From Paenibacillus sp. FSL R5-0517 (GTDB taxonomy: Bacteria > Bacillota > Bacilli > Paenibacillales > Paenibacillaceae): a stretch of DNA of 64,000 nucleotides. The DNA lies in NCBI RefSeq assembly GCF_037974355.1, contig NZ_CP150235.1, positions 6,448,001 through 6,512,000 of the forward strand, in the 5' to 3' direction. The notes below the pieces were generated by a model that was not told the origin of the DNA, made no database searches, and saw only the letters and a program-made list of their open reading frames with translations. Numbering within the stretch: position 1 is the first letter of the stretch; the number at the start of each line of letters is the position of its first letter. The translations under genes were made by a program, and so were the position numbers. Below are positions 17,002 through 26,713 of the stretch, piece by piece.

Positions 17002-17678
17002 TTGGATTCCTCTGCCTGTTGTTAACCGTCGGGATCTATGCGGTAGCCAAACGAATGTATCGCAACCTGCCAAAAGTGTATCTGTCTCCGTTGCTCATTA
17101 CGCCGCTTCTTGTCGTTGGCGTATTGCTCGCAACCGGAACGGATTATACCACGTATAGCAGTGGTGGCAAATGGCTGAGTCTGTTGCTTCAACCGGCCAC
17201 CGTGGCTTTTGCTGTACCGCTTTATACTTTTTTCCATGTACTCAAAAAACATATCTCCGAGATTGTCTTCAGTGTCATGACCGGATCGGTGGTTGCCGTG
17301 CTGTCTTCTGCCCTGCTTGCCAAATGGCTGCAACTGGATTCAGGACTGATCCATAGCTTGATCCCACGTTCTATCACCACCCCAATTGCCATGAACGTCT
17401 CCGCTACAATCGGCGGCATTCCTGCGGTGACAGCTGTTTTCGTTATTATGACCGGCCTGCTCGGGGTGATTATGGGACCTTCTATTGTTAAAATGCTGCG
17501 CATTGACGGTGAGATTGCACGAGGCACACTGTTTGGAACCGGTGCCCATGGCACAGGAACATCCAAAGCGTTTGAACTGAGTTCCCTGACAGGTACCATC
17601 TCCAGCATCTCCATGGTGCTCGCCGCATTATTCACTTTAGCCGTTGCACCGATCCTTTCCAAACTTATTTTCCCATAA
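16998..17678 (+). CDS. cidB: CidB/LrgB family membrane protein
   Basis: The 226-residue protein is almost entirely hydrophobic with about six to seven membrane segments. Typical LrgB stretches are YTTYSSGGKWLSLLLQPATVAFAVPLY, KSITTPIAMNVS-like (here RSITTPIAMNVSATIGG), and LFGTGAHGTGTSKAFELS near the end. CidB is the partner of CidA in the membrane. ATGA overlap with cidA indicates translational coupling. LrgB-type proteins in some bacteria and plants take part in glycolate or pyruvate transport, so a transport role is as plausible as lysis control. Confidence 0.9.
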   Translation: MIGFLCLLLTVGIYAVAKRMYRNLPKVYLSPLLITPLLVVGVLLATGTDYTTYSSGGKWLSLLLQPATVAFAVPLYTFFHVLKKHISEIVFSVMTGSVVAVLSSALLAKWLQLDSGLIHSLIPRSITTPIAMNVSATIGGIPAVTAVFVIMTGLLGVIMGPSIVKMLRIDGEIARGTLFGTGAHGTGTSKAFELSSLTGTISSISMVLAALFTLAVAPILSKLIFP

Positions 17679-17783
17679 TAGATGGAATTATCCCACTTTT
17701 TTGAAATATTATTGTTGTATTAAAGCCCTTTCTTCCTTACAATAAGGACAGGTTTTAATTGTGAATATTGCGGGGGAGATGCG

Positions 17784-18302
17784 ATGAAAAGAACCGGAAT
17801 GAAGAGATCTCTGGACCGTCTTGGACGAATTGTCCTTCCCAAAGAAATGCGGGATACGATGGAAATCCATATCGGCGATCCGCTTGAGTTTTTCATTGAA
17901 GGGAAAGAGTTGATTTTGAGAAAGTACAAATCAACATTATGTATTTTTTGCGGTGATGTAGATACGGAAATGTATTTCAAAGAACAATTCATCTGCCGGA
18001 CTTGTGCAATTCAATTAAAACACCCGGATGACTCTCCCGACTGGTTCGTACCTCAGAACAAACAGGCTCCTGCACCCGTGGAGCGTCCTGCTTCCAAATC
18101 CGCCCCTGTCTCATCTCCCGCTAGGGAAGAAGGGACCACAGCTGACAACCAAGAATATCCGGATTTGCGGCCGAAAACGGCACGCATGCTGCAACAAATG
18201 AAAGAAATTGTTGAACAGAATCCAGGTTTGGCTCAACAGCAAATTGCGGAAAAGCTTGGCATCAGCCAAGGACGCGTCTCTCAATTAAAAAAGTTACTAT
18301 AA
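17784..18302 (+). CDS. AbrB-type regulator with zinc ribbon and C-terminal helix-turn-helix
   Basis: The 172-residue protein combines three parts. Residues 1-49 are an AbrB/SpoVT swapped-hairpin DNA-binding domain (RSLDRLGRIVLPKEMR...IGDPLEFFIEG). Cysteines 53, 56, 71 and 74 (CIFC...CRTC) form a probable zinc ribbon. After a Pro/Ala/Ser-rich linker (about 85-125), residues 130-172 form a second helix-turn-helix (NPGLAQQQIAEKLGISQGRVSQLKKLL). Plain AbrB is about 94-96 residues, so this is a clearly extended form. The ribosome site is GGGGGAG. It has its own terminator and stands between cidAB and a Crp-family gene. The target genes are unknown; transition-state or sporulation control is a guess. 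Confidence 0.85.
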   Translation: MKRTGMKRSLDRLGRIVLPKEMRDTMEIHIGDPLEFFIEGKELILRKYKSTLCIFCGDVDTEMYFKEQFICRTCAIQLKHPDDSPDWFVPQNKQAPAPVERPASKSAPVSSPAREEGTTADNQEYPDLRPKTARMLQQMKEIVEQNPGLAQQQIAEKLGISQGRVSQLKKLL

Positions 18303-18362
18303 TTAAAATGGCATTCGATCATTTATAGTCAGAAGACCTTCCGATGCCGGAAGTCCCGCTGC

Positions 18363-18402
18363 AAGAGAACCCGTTGTTTTTCGTGGGTTCTTCTTTTTTT
18401 AT
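18363..18402 (+). terminator. Rho-independent terminator after the AbrB-type gene
   Basis: AGAGAACCC and GGGTTCTTC flank a GTTGTTTTTCGT loop, followed by a run of seven T. The pairing is strong. Confidence 0.8.
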
Positions 18403-18429
18403 TTTCATAATGTTATGGGAAGGAATGCT

Positions 18430-19125
18430 ATGGATAAAATTCTGTATTTATCACAATTCGACCTGCTGTCCTCCTTGTCCGAGGCCGACCTGATTGAAAT
18501 GGATGGGATGACTTCTATCACGACCTTACCTAAAGACAGTCAGATCCAGACACCGGCTACATTTACGGAAGGTTTCTATTTTGTAAAACGGGGAAAGGTT
18601 CGTTTATATACATTGAGCCCGGAGGGCAAGCAGTTCACGCTTGATATGTTGACGGAAGGTAACGTGTTTGGAGAGATGAATGGAATCTCACTCGGAACAC
18701 GTGCCGTTTATATCGAAACGATGGAGGAATGTGATATTTGCCTGATGAACAAACCGCGTTTTGAACAGTTTCTGATTGGGCATCCGGAATTTATGATGAG
18801 ACTGATGAACATACTAAGTGAACGGATCAAGCGAATGAGCGAGTTGACACAGACGCTTGCACTCGGTAACCTGCACGAAAAGGTGATACATAATCTCTTC
18901 CGGCTGGCTGAACAGATGGGATGCATCGAAGAAGAGGAGTTCTGCAAGATTCAACTGGCACTTACCCATCAGGAGATTGCCTGGATGGCGGGAGTCACAC
19001 GGGAATCGGTCACCGTCGCCATGCAAGAGTTAGCAAGAGCAGGCCGTATACGTACCGGATTCAAATCAGTCTCCCTTCATCGTGACGAAATCGCTACCCT
19101 TCGAAAAATCACTGCACAGTTGTAA
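18430..19125 (+). CDS. Crp/Fnr family transcriptional regulator
   Basis: I place the start at ATG 18430, preceded by GGGAAGGAA, giving 231 residues. Residues 15-125 form a cyclic-nucleotide-binding-type beta-roll (FYFVKRGKVRLYTLSPEGKQFTLDMLTEGNVFGEM). The C-terminus is a Crp helix-turn-helix (ALTHQEIAWMAGVTRESVTVAMQELARAGRI). The residues that contact cAMP in E. coli Crp are not all evident, and no cysteine cluster for an FNR iron-sulfur centre is visible, so the signal is unknown. A DNA repair glycosylase gene follows after 77 nt on the same strand, but that gene seems to have its own leader. Confidence 0.87.
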   Translation: MDKILYLSQFDLLSSLSEADLIEMDGMTSITTLPKDSQIQTPATFTEGFYFVKRGKVRLYTLSPEGKQFTLDMLTEGNVFGEMNGISLGTRAVYIETMEECDICLMNKPRFEQFLIGHPEFMMRLMNILSERIKRMSELTQTLALGNLHEKVIHNLFRLAEQMGCIEEEEFCKIQLALTHQEIAWMAGVTRESVTVAMQELARAGRIRTGFKSVSLHRDEIATLRKITAQL

Positions 19126-19202
19126 GATGCCTTACATCCCTTTTCTCCGGTAAGTTGTATTGTATAACGCATGAGTCTATACAACCAAGGAGGCGTATAC
19201 CG

Positions 19203-20042
19203 TTGGATGCTAAGTCAGATCTGTTTATCCCTGAGGACGTTCTTCTTCGCAAAGGCGCCCGTAAAGCAGCGGAAATCCCAGAGCACATCCGCAATGGACT
19301 ACAAGCAGGACAGATCGAATCGGTCAATCTGACCGAATGGCTGGCAGTAGATCATGTTTTTCTTTTTCAGAAGGTTACCCATGAATGGGGAATGGATGCT
19401 GAAACGATAGAAATTATGGAGCAATTAAAACAGATGAATGAGCATCGGATTATGAAAATCATTCCGGCCATTGGTATGCAATGGCTTAATCTGTTGAATC
19501 GTCTAACCATGAATGAACATACCAATCTCTTTCGTTCCATTGCAGAACATCGTTCAGACAGTATTCGCTGCTGGGCGGCTTATATCATTGGGTTGGATTC
19601 CCGGCTCAACCTGACTGAAAAGTTGGAGCGTATTCGGCCCTTTGCCGCAGATCATCACTTTGGTGTAAGGGAAATTGCCTGGATGGCGGTACGGGAGCCC
19701 ATCTCTGCCGATTTATCCTCCGCTTTGCACGATTTGATCCCATGGAGCGTTGACCCTGATCCACTGATCCGTCGGTTTGCCATAGAATGCATCAGACCTC
19801 GTGGCGTATGGGCCAAACATATTCCGGAGTTAAAAGAAAACCCGGCTATGGCCCTTCCCTTGCTTGACGCGGTGAAATCGGATGCTCATAAGTATGTACA
19901 GGATTCGGTAAGCAACTGGCTGAACGATGCCGGCAAAACAAATCCCGAGTGGGTCCGGCAGGTCTGTGACACTTGGATTCAGCAGTCCGATACCAAACAT
20001 ACACTGCGAATTATCACACGTGCCAAACGAAGTCTTACATAA
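19203..20042 (+). CDS. DNA alkylation repair protein, AlkC/AlkD-like HEAT-repeat glycosylase
   Basis: Translation most likely starts at TTG 19203, with AAGGAGG 9 nt before it; the upstream ATG at 19155 has no ribosome site. The about 279-residue protein is all-helical and HEAT-like. The segments VREIAWMAVREPI, DPDPLIRRFAIECIRPRGVWAKHI and YVQDSVSNWLNDAGKTNP are typical of the AlkC/YhaZ group. These enzymes remove 3-methyladenine and related cationic lesions without base flipping. The Asp/Trp/Arg residues in RPRGVW and SNWLND are where active-site residues are expected. It ends at a strong bidirectional terminator shared with doxX. Confidence 0.83.
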   Translation: MDAKSDLFIPEDVLLRKGARKAAEIPEHIRNGLQAGQIESVNLTEWLAVDHVFLFQKVTHEWGMDAETIEIMEQLKQMNEHRIMKIIPAIGMQWLNLLNRLTMNEHTNLFRSIAEHRSDSIRCWAAYIIGLDSRLNLTEKLERIRPFAADHHFGVREIAWMAVREPISADLSSALHDLIPWSVDPDPLIRRFAIECIRPRGVWAKHIPELKENPAMALPLLDAVKSDAHKYVQDSVSNWLNDAGKTNPEWVRQVCDTWIQQSDTKHTLRIITRAKRSLT

Positions 20043-20081
20043 AAAGATGACCACCGCTTATTGGCAGTGGTCATCTTCTTG
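20041..20081. terminator. Bidirectional terminator between the AlkC-like gene and doxX
   Basis: AAGATGACCAC (20044-20054) pairs with GTGGTCATCTT (20067-20077). A and T runs flank both sides, so it can serve both convergent genes. Confidence 0.8.
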
Positions 20082-20092
20082 CTGTCTCTCAA

Positions 20093-20473
20093 TTATGCCT
20101 GAATCGCATCCATCTGGCCTTCTTCTTCCGCTTCCAATCTGCGCATGCCCACAATCAGGACAATAATGTTAGCTACCAACAACACAGCCGGGAATGGGAC
20201 CGCAGCATATTGTGCATAGATCAGATGGCTTCCCACGGCTCCAATCAGAATGAATGTCAGTATGCCTGAAGCCAGGATACGAGTCCGTGGAATCAGCAGT
20301 CCGACTGCACTAAGCAACTCGGCAGCGCCAAGCAGATACATGGTCCATGTTGGATAAGAGAAACTCTCGAATGTCTGAACCATCATGTCTGCTCCAGTAA
20401 TTTTATTAAACCCCGTCATGACGAACACACCCGCAAGCACAACCAGAAAAATATAACCCAAAATTTTGTTCAT
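20093..20473 (-). CDS. DoxX family membrane protein
   Basis: The start at ATG 20473 has CAGGAGGATC upstream; the in-frame Met at 20536 lacks one. The 126-residue product has four membrane helices and the DoxX pattern: FVMTGFNKITGADMMVQTFESFSYPTW, then LLGAAELLSAVGLLIPRTRILA, and FPAVLLVANIIVL. DoxX proteins such as CatD and MhqP accompany quinone or thiol-stress responses in Bacillus, where HxlR- or MarR-type repressors control them. Here a HxlR gene is divergent, and the doxX promoter carries the operator described below. Confidence 0.87.
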   Translation of the reverse strand: MNKILGYIFLVVLAGVFVMTGFNKITGADMMVQTFESFSYPTWTMYLLGAAELLSAVGLLIPRTRILASGILTFILIGAVGSHLIYAQYAAVPFPAVLLVANIIVLIVGMRRLEAEEEGQMDAIQA

Positions 20474-20651
20474 ATGTAGATCCTCCTGTGACAAATTATA
20501 TGTTCCTACTATGTAATGAATATTTTTGCTGTACATTGTAAAAAAAATCTATGTAAAAGTTCCCAAAGGGTCACTCTGTTTTCAAGCGTTCAGCCCAGTT
20601 CCATTTTCAAAATAGTACGCGTTCATATTATACGTATTATTTATCACCAAC

Positions 20652-20703
20652 TTACTTTTATGAAGTTAGTATATAATAATAATATAATTTCTTCAAGTAA
20701 TTT
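20652..20703 (-). promoter_or_regulatory. doxX promoter with HxlR-type operator, copy A
   Basis: On the minus strand -35 TTGAAG (20691-20696) and -10 TATACT (20668-20673) are 17 bp apart. Just downstream of the -10 sits the palindrome ACTTTTATGAAGT (20654-20666, ACTT-N5-AAGT). A CAAGTAA half-site overlaps the -35. The same 52-bp arrangement occurs before the GTP cyclohydrolase gene at 27593-27644 with 38 of 52 identical positions. A repressor bound here would block initiation. Confidence 0.65.
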
Positions 20704-20723
20704 CTCACCATATGATGTATAAT

Positions 20724-20740
20724 ACATACAAAAGGTATGT
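20724..20740. promoter_or_regulatory. Inverted repeat upstream of hxlR
   Basis: ACATAC-N5-GTATGT is a perfect inverted repeat 120 nt before the hxlR start. A looser TTAC...GTAA pair lies just after it (20740-20760). It may serve autoregulation of hxlR. The remainder of 20474-20860 is AT-rich and noncoding. Confidence 0.4.
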
Positions 20741-20860
20741 TACAGTATATTTTGTAGTAACCCTCATTTACTTGAATGTTCTACCATTCCAAAAGTGGCA
20801 GAAACCATGTCCTTTCATATACAACTGTGAAGAAAATGATCATGAAGCGAGGTGAATACG

Positions 20861-21196
20861 TTGAAACTGAGAAAAGTAAAAGCACCAAGTCCCTGTATGA
20901 TTACTCAGGCGATAGACATTATAGGCAAGAAATGGGTTCTGTTGATCATGTACCAACTGTTGTCCGGACCCAAACGGTTCACGGAGCTTGAAGCAGAGAT
21001 GGCGATCAGTGGACGACTTTTATCGGAGAGATTGAAGGAAATGGAGACGGAAGGCATTGTAACCCGGCACATGTTTCCGGAGATTCCTCCTCGTGTAGAG
21101 TATGAATTAACACCCAAAGGCAGAGCGATTGAACCTGTCATTGATCAGATCTACAGCTGGTCTTCCGACTGGTTGAAACAGCAGAAATCCGAGTAA
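20861..21196 (+). CDS. HxlR family transcriptional regulator with one N-terminal cysteine
   Basis: I choose TTG 20861, with GAGGTG 7 nt before it; a GTG at 20852 is in frame but sits inside the ribosome site. The 111-residue protein is a winged-helix HxlR regulator (WVLLIMYQLLSGPKRFTELEAEM, GRLLSERLKEMETEGIVTRH, VEYELTPKGRAIEPVI). Its only cysteine is Cys 12 in PSPCMI. That is where the redox-sensing cysteine of YodB, CatR and HypR lies, so sensing of quinones, diamide or hypochlorite by this residue is plausible. It is divergent from doxX, and the paired operators suggest it represses doxX and possibly the distant GTP cyclohydrolase gene. Confidence 0.85.
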   Translation: MKLRKVKAPSPCMITQAIDIIGKKWVLLIMYQLLSGPKRFTELEAEMAISGRLLSERLKEMETEGIVTRHMFPEIPPRVEYELTPKGRAIEPVIDQIYSWSSDWLKQQKSE

Positions 21197-21228
21197 TTTG
21201 AATGCCGATCCATTCATGTCCGCTCGAC

Positions 21229-21288
21229 ACAAATACGCCTGAATCAGGCTGATCTGCCGATCAGTTTCCGATTCAGGCGTATTTAGAT
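21229..21288. terminator. Bidirectional terminator between hxlR and the oxidoreductase gene
   Basis: AAATACGCCTGAATC (21231-21245) pairs perfectly with GATTCAGGCGTATTT (21270-21284). The 15-bp stem serves both convergent genes. Confidence 0.8.
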
Positions 21289-21303
21289 TACGTTCAACCT
21301 TGA

Positions 21304-22308
21304 TTAATGAGAGAGATGCTTTGAGGGCTGAAGCTTGACAGGCAGACCGGAATCAGCCGATGCCAACGCCGCCGTCGTAATCTCCTGTGTACGGCAGGCA
21401 TCCGCATAATCGGACAGGATTCGTGAACGGTCCCCGGTACGAAGGGCATGAATGAACGCTTCATTCTCACGCTCGTATGGATTAGGTCCTGCCGAAATCT
21501 CAAGTCCTGCCATCGCATTTGTTGCGGCACTTGGCAGAAGCAAACGTTCCGGTGTCCAGTCCCACACACCTGCATCCGTGTAGAATTGGAGTCCTGCGCC
21601 GCCCTCTCCGTCTGGCAACAGACAGGTATTGGCGATGCTTGCAATCGCTCCACTTTCCAGCTTGAGCGTCACATTCGCCACATCAGCAACGCTGACATTT
21701 TCATGTTTCTCATGCATGCTTCGCTGAGCTGCTACAGCATATACCTCTGTAACTTCTCCTGCACAATACCGAAGCAAGTCTACAATATGTGTAGTTTGCT
21801 CTACGAATTGTCCTCCAGAACCATCCTGACGCCGCCACCAGGCAACCCCTGGCATTCCGCCCATCCAGCGGCCAAGAGCCATGCCAACAGTCTGTTCTTT
21901 CATCGCTTGTTGCATTACTTGAGCAGCCTCCTGATAACGGAAATGGTATCCGACAGAGGTTAACAATCCGCTCTTCTGCACCTGATCCAACACCTGACGT
22001 GGCACGTCCATTCCGGTGCTCAATGGTTTCTCCACCAGGAATGGAATACCCCGGCGGATTAATTCGGACTCTATCGATCCATGAGACATCGGAGGCACAC
22101 AGATATATACCGCATCCAACTTCTCACCATCCAGCATATGTTCAAGTTCCCCGTAACCAACAGCATCATAGACGGAGGCCATGGCCTCTGCCTTTTCCAA
22201 CGTTGTTCCACAGACACTCGCGACACGAACACCTTCCATTCGTGCGAGAATATCCGCGTGCACCTTACTGAACCAGCCTGTTCCAATGATTCCGATCTGT
22301 AATGTCAT
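21304..22308 (-). CDS. Gfo/Idh/MocA family NAD(P)-dependent oxidoreductase
   Basis: The 334-residue protein begins with a Rossmann fold (IGIIGTGWFSKVHADIL, glycine motif GxGxxS) and has the conserved EKPLS motif of this family (VEKPLSTG). GYHFRYQEAAQ and the later substrate-domain segment GGQFVEQTTHIVDLLRY, with its His, also fit. These enzymes oxidise or reduce sugars, inositols or related polyols. The start has GAGAGGGGATT upstream. It lies just downstream of glpD on the same strand with a 68-nt gap, so some readthrough from glp transcription is possible. The specific substrate is unknown. Confidence 0.88.
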   Translation of the reverse strand: MTLQIGIIGTGWFSKVHADILARMEGVRVASVCGTTLEKAEAMASVYDAVGYGELEHMLDGEKLDAVYICVPPMSHGSIESELIRRGIPFLVEKPLSTGMDVPRQVLDQVQKSGLLTSVGYHFRYQEAAQVMQQAMKEQTVGMALGRWMGGMPGVAWWRRQDGSGGQFVEQTTHIVDLLRYCAGEVTEVYAVAAQRSMHEKHENVSVADVANVTLKLESGAIASIANTCLLPDGEGGAGLQFYTDAGVWDWTPERLLLPSAATNAMAGLEISAGPNPYERENEAFIHALRTGDRSRILSDYADACRTQEITTAALASADSGLPVKLQPSKHLSH

Positions 22309-22376
22309 GGATGTAATCCCCTCTCTATGTTACACGCTTACATGTTCCATTCGACTCTCGGCCTTGAAATCCTGCC

Positions 22377-24035
22377 TTAGATTTTGCCGGATGCTTCCAG
22401 CAACAGCTGATTCAGTTCCTGTGTGTGCTTGAACGTTTGCTCTTCCGACCAGTTCAAACAATCGGCCATATACGAGATAACCGCTGTTTTATAGCGACGT
22501 ACTTCATCAATGCGGAAGAATAAATGACCTGTTCTTCGTACCAAAAAGTCAGACGGGGTTACAGCCATCTCTTCATCAATCGCGTAACGCAGCATCAACA
22601 GTAGCTCCTGTGGCATGCCATGGAGCTCAGCCTTGGTGCGGGGATCAGGCATTCGCTCATACAGTGCTTTTACATTGGAACCATACGTGCGAACCAGCCG
22701 CTCTGCGGCAGGCCGAGTAAGCCCCAAAGCGACACCATCCTTGATCTTGCGCTCCGCATACGATACAAATCCAGCCGAACCGCCTACGTCACCGCCGGAG
22801 ATGGGCATCTTCTTCGTTACGCATGGGCCTATGTTATGTCCACTCTCCTGCTCCATCTGGCGTGCGACCAGATCAACGACCATCTCGGCCATTTTACGGT
22901 ATCCGGTCAATTTGCCCCCGGCAATCGTAATCAGATTGGAATCAGAGACCCAGACTTCATCTTTACGTGAGATTTCGGAGGGATTCTTGCCTTCCTCATG
23001 AATAAGTGGACGCACACCCGCCCATCCGGATTCCACGTCTTCGATACCAATGTGTACATCTGGAAACATGCCATTGATTGCATCAATTACATAATCTCGA
23101 TCCGATTCGGAGATTTGCGGGTGTGCAGGATCGTCCTGATATACGGTGTCGGTTGTTCCGACATAGGTTTTGCCATCACGTGGGACAGCAAACACCATTC
23201 GACCATCTGGTGTATCAAAATAGACTGCCTGCCTCAATGGGAATCGTTCACCATCAAAGACCAGATGAATGCCTTTGGTCATCTGCAGCGTTTTCCCCTG
23301 GCGCGAGCCATCCAATTCCCGCAGACCGTCCACCCATGGACCGGAAGCGTTGATCACCTTGCTTGCTTTCAGCGTATAATTCTGCCCATTGATCTGATCG
23401 ATGGCCTGAATACCTGTAATTTGGCCATCCTCCTTCAGAAAACCCGTCGCCTTGACATAGTTCACTGCCTGTGCCCCGCGTTTAACAGCTTCTTTCAACA
23501 CTTCAATGGTGAGGCGGGCATCGTCAGTCCGGTACTCCACATAGAGTCCACCACCTAATAACCCCTGTTTGCGCAATAAAGGTTCACAATCTGACACCGC
23601 TCCAGCATTCAACATTTGGCGTCGTTCACTGCGCTTCACCCCGGCGAGCCGATCATACACCATCAGTCCAATGGATGTGCTGAATCGGCCGAACGTACCT
23701 GCCGTGTAGATCGGTAACAACATCGGTTCCGGTGTTGTCACATGTGGCCCATTTTCATAAACGATAGCCCGCTCCCGTCCTACCTCAGCAACCATCTTCA
23801 CTTCATATTGTTTCAAATATCGCAATCCGCCATGGACCAGTTTGGTCGAACGACTGGATGTACCCGCTGCAAAATCCTGCATTTCTACAAGTGCTGTCTT
23901 CAATCCGCGTGAAACTGCATCCAATGCAATCCCTGCACCTGTAATCCCACCGCCAATAATTAATATGTCAAAATGTGCATTCGCCATGCCTCGCAAATAT
24001 TCGGTCCGGTGTGCTGAAGAGAACGTTTCTGTCAT
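22377..24035 (-). CDS. glpD: Aerobic glycerol-3-phosphate dehydrogenase
   Basis: GlpD oxidises glycerol-3-phosphate to dihydroxyacetone phosphate at the membrane and passes electrons to quinone. The start at ATG 24035 (MTETFSSAHR) has GGGAGG upstream; an upstream Met in the open frame lies inside the leader terminator and is not used. The 552-residue length is normal. It has the FAD-binding FDILIIGGGITGAGIALDAVSRG, SSRSTKLVHGGLRYL, NASGPWVD and the C-terminal GGKLTGYRKMAE. It is separated from glpK by a leader carrying a GlpP-type terminator, so glycerol-3-phosphate should control it by antitermination. Confidence 0.95.
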   Translation of the reverse strand: MTETFSSAHRTEYLRGMANAHFDILIIGGGITGAGIALDAVSRGLKTALVEMQDFAAGTSSRSTKLVHGGLRYLKQYEVKMVAEVGRERAIVYENGPHVTTPEPMLLPIYTAGTFGRFSTSIGLMVYDRLAGVKRSERRQMLNAGAVSDCEPLLRKQGLLGGGLYVEYRTDDARLTIEVLKEAVKRGAQAVNYVKATGFLKEDGQITGIQAIDQINGQNYTLKASKVINASGPWVDGLRELDGSRQGKTLQMTKGIHLVFDGERFPLRQAVYFDTPDGRMVFAVPRDGKTYVGTTDTVYQDDPAHPQISESDRDYVIDAINGMFPDVHIGIEDVESGWAGVRPLIHEEGKNPSEISRKDEVWVSDSNLITIAGGKLTGYRKMAEMVVDLVARQMEQESGHNIGPCVTKKMPISGGDVGGSAGFVSYAERKIKDGVALGLTRPAAERLVRTYGSNVKALYERMPDPRTKAELHGMPQELLLMLRYAIDEEMAVTPSDFLVRRTGHLFFRIDEVRRYKTAVISYMADCLNWSEEQTFKHTQELNQLLLEASGKI

Positions 24036-24070
24036 TCCTGAACCTCCCATTGATTTCCTTAATGTTTCCG

Positions 24071-24130
24071 TAAAAAAACAAAAAAAGGACCACGTCATTC
24101 GCTCAGCAATTGCTGAGCGGCACGTGGTCC
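24071..24130 (-). terminator. Leader terminator of glpD, probable GlpP antitermination site
   Basis: On the minus strand GGACCACGT (24122-24130) pairs with ACGTGGTCC (24087-24095) around an inner GCTCAGCAATTGCTGAGC palindrome. A T-rich run (24071-24086) follows. It ends about 36 nt before the glpD start. In B. subtilis GlpP with glycerol-3-phosphate lets polymerase pass such a terminator in the glpD leader. glpP lies just upstream here. Confidence 0.8.
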
Positions 24131-24169
24131 CTCCCGATCTCCAGACATCATTTTTTAACTTGTGCCTTT

Positions 24170-24198
24170 ATCCTATCACAGATTTTTCACGGCGTGAA
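24170..24198 (-). promoter_or_regulatory. Candidate glpD promoter with palindrome over the -35
   Basis: On the minus strand TTCACG (24193-24198) and TAGGAT (24170-24175) are 17 bp apart, about 40 nt before the leader hairpin. A palindrome TTCACGGCGTGAA (24186-24198) covers the -35. The rest of 24199-24432 is AT-rich; a weak ATACC/GGTAT hairpin at about 24403-24420 may end glpK transcription. Confidence 0.4.
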
Positions 24199-24432
24199 GT
24201 CCTGAAATGACACATTATTCAAAAAATATTCAAAAACCTGTTCTGCCAAAGGATGGAATTTCAAATGAATCCACTAACCTTGATTTTTTCCTTATAGTGG
24301 GTTTACGTTTCGGCATCTCCAGGAAGAATAACCCTGTAAATCATGCATCATTTTCCACCAGTAAATATCATTTATAACATATGTTTAGTTAAAAAGTACA
24401 AATACCCACAATGAGGTATATTTTATTTCTTT

Positions 24433-26518
<2,086 letters not shown>

Positions 26519-26550
26519 CTTCGTTCCTCCCGCATTCATCAGATGCCTAT

Positions 26551-26616
26551 ATTGTATAATCCGTCCAGTGAGAACGGCAAGCCATTCCGTAAATCAGGAA
26601 ATCTGGTTGCTTGCCG
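26551..26616 (-). promoter_or_regulatory. Candidate glpP promoter with inverted repeat
   Basis: On the minus strand TTGCCG (26575-26580) is followed by TATACA (26553-26558) at 16 bp or TACAAT (26551-26556) at 18 bp. An 8-bp inverted repeat CGGCAAGC/GCTTGCCG (26575-26582 and 26609-26616) overlaps the -35 and may be an operator. Confidence 0.45.
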
Positions 26617-26633
26617 GCTATCAAGATCGCACC

Positions 26634-26681
26634 AAAAAGCCGTTGCTGTATTTCTCCTTAATGGAGAGTACAACAACGGCT
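26634..26681 (-). terminator. Rho-independent terminator of the GTP cyclohydrolase II gene
   Basis: On the minus strand AGCCGTTG (26674-26681) pairs with CAACGGCT (26638-26645). An inner CTCC/GGAG stem is present and TTTTT follows. It starts 33 nt after the stop. Confidence 0.8.
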
Positions 26682-26713
26682 CCCAGTTAATCGTGCCCTT
26701 TAATGAATTATCA

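Noticed and set aside
19155-19202. Upstream ATG start for the AlkC-like protein
   Set aside because: It lacks a ribosome site, while TTG 19203 has AAGGAGG at proper spacing.
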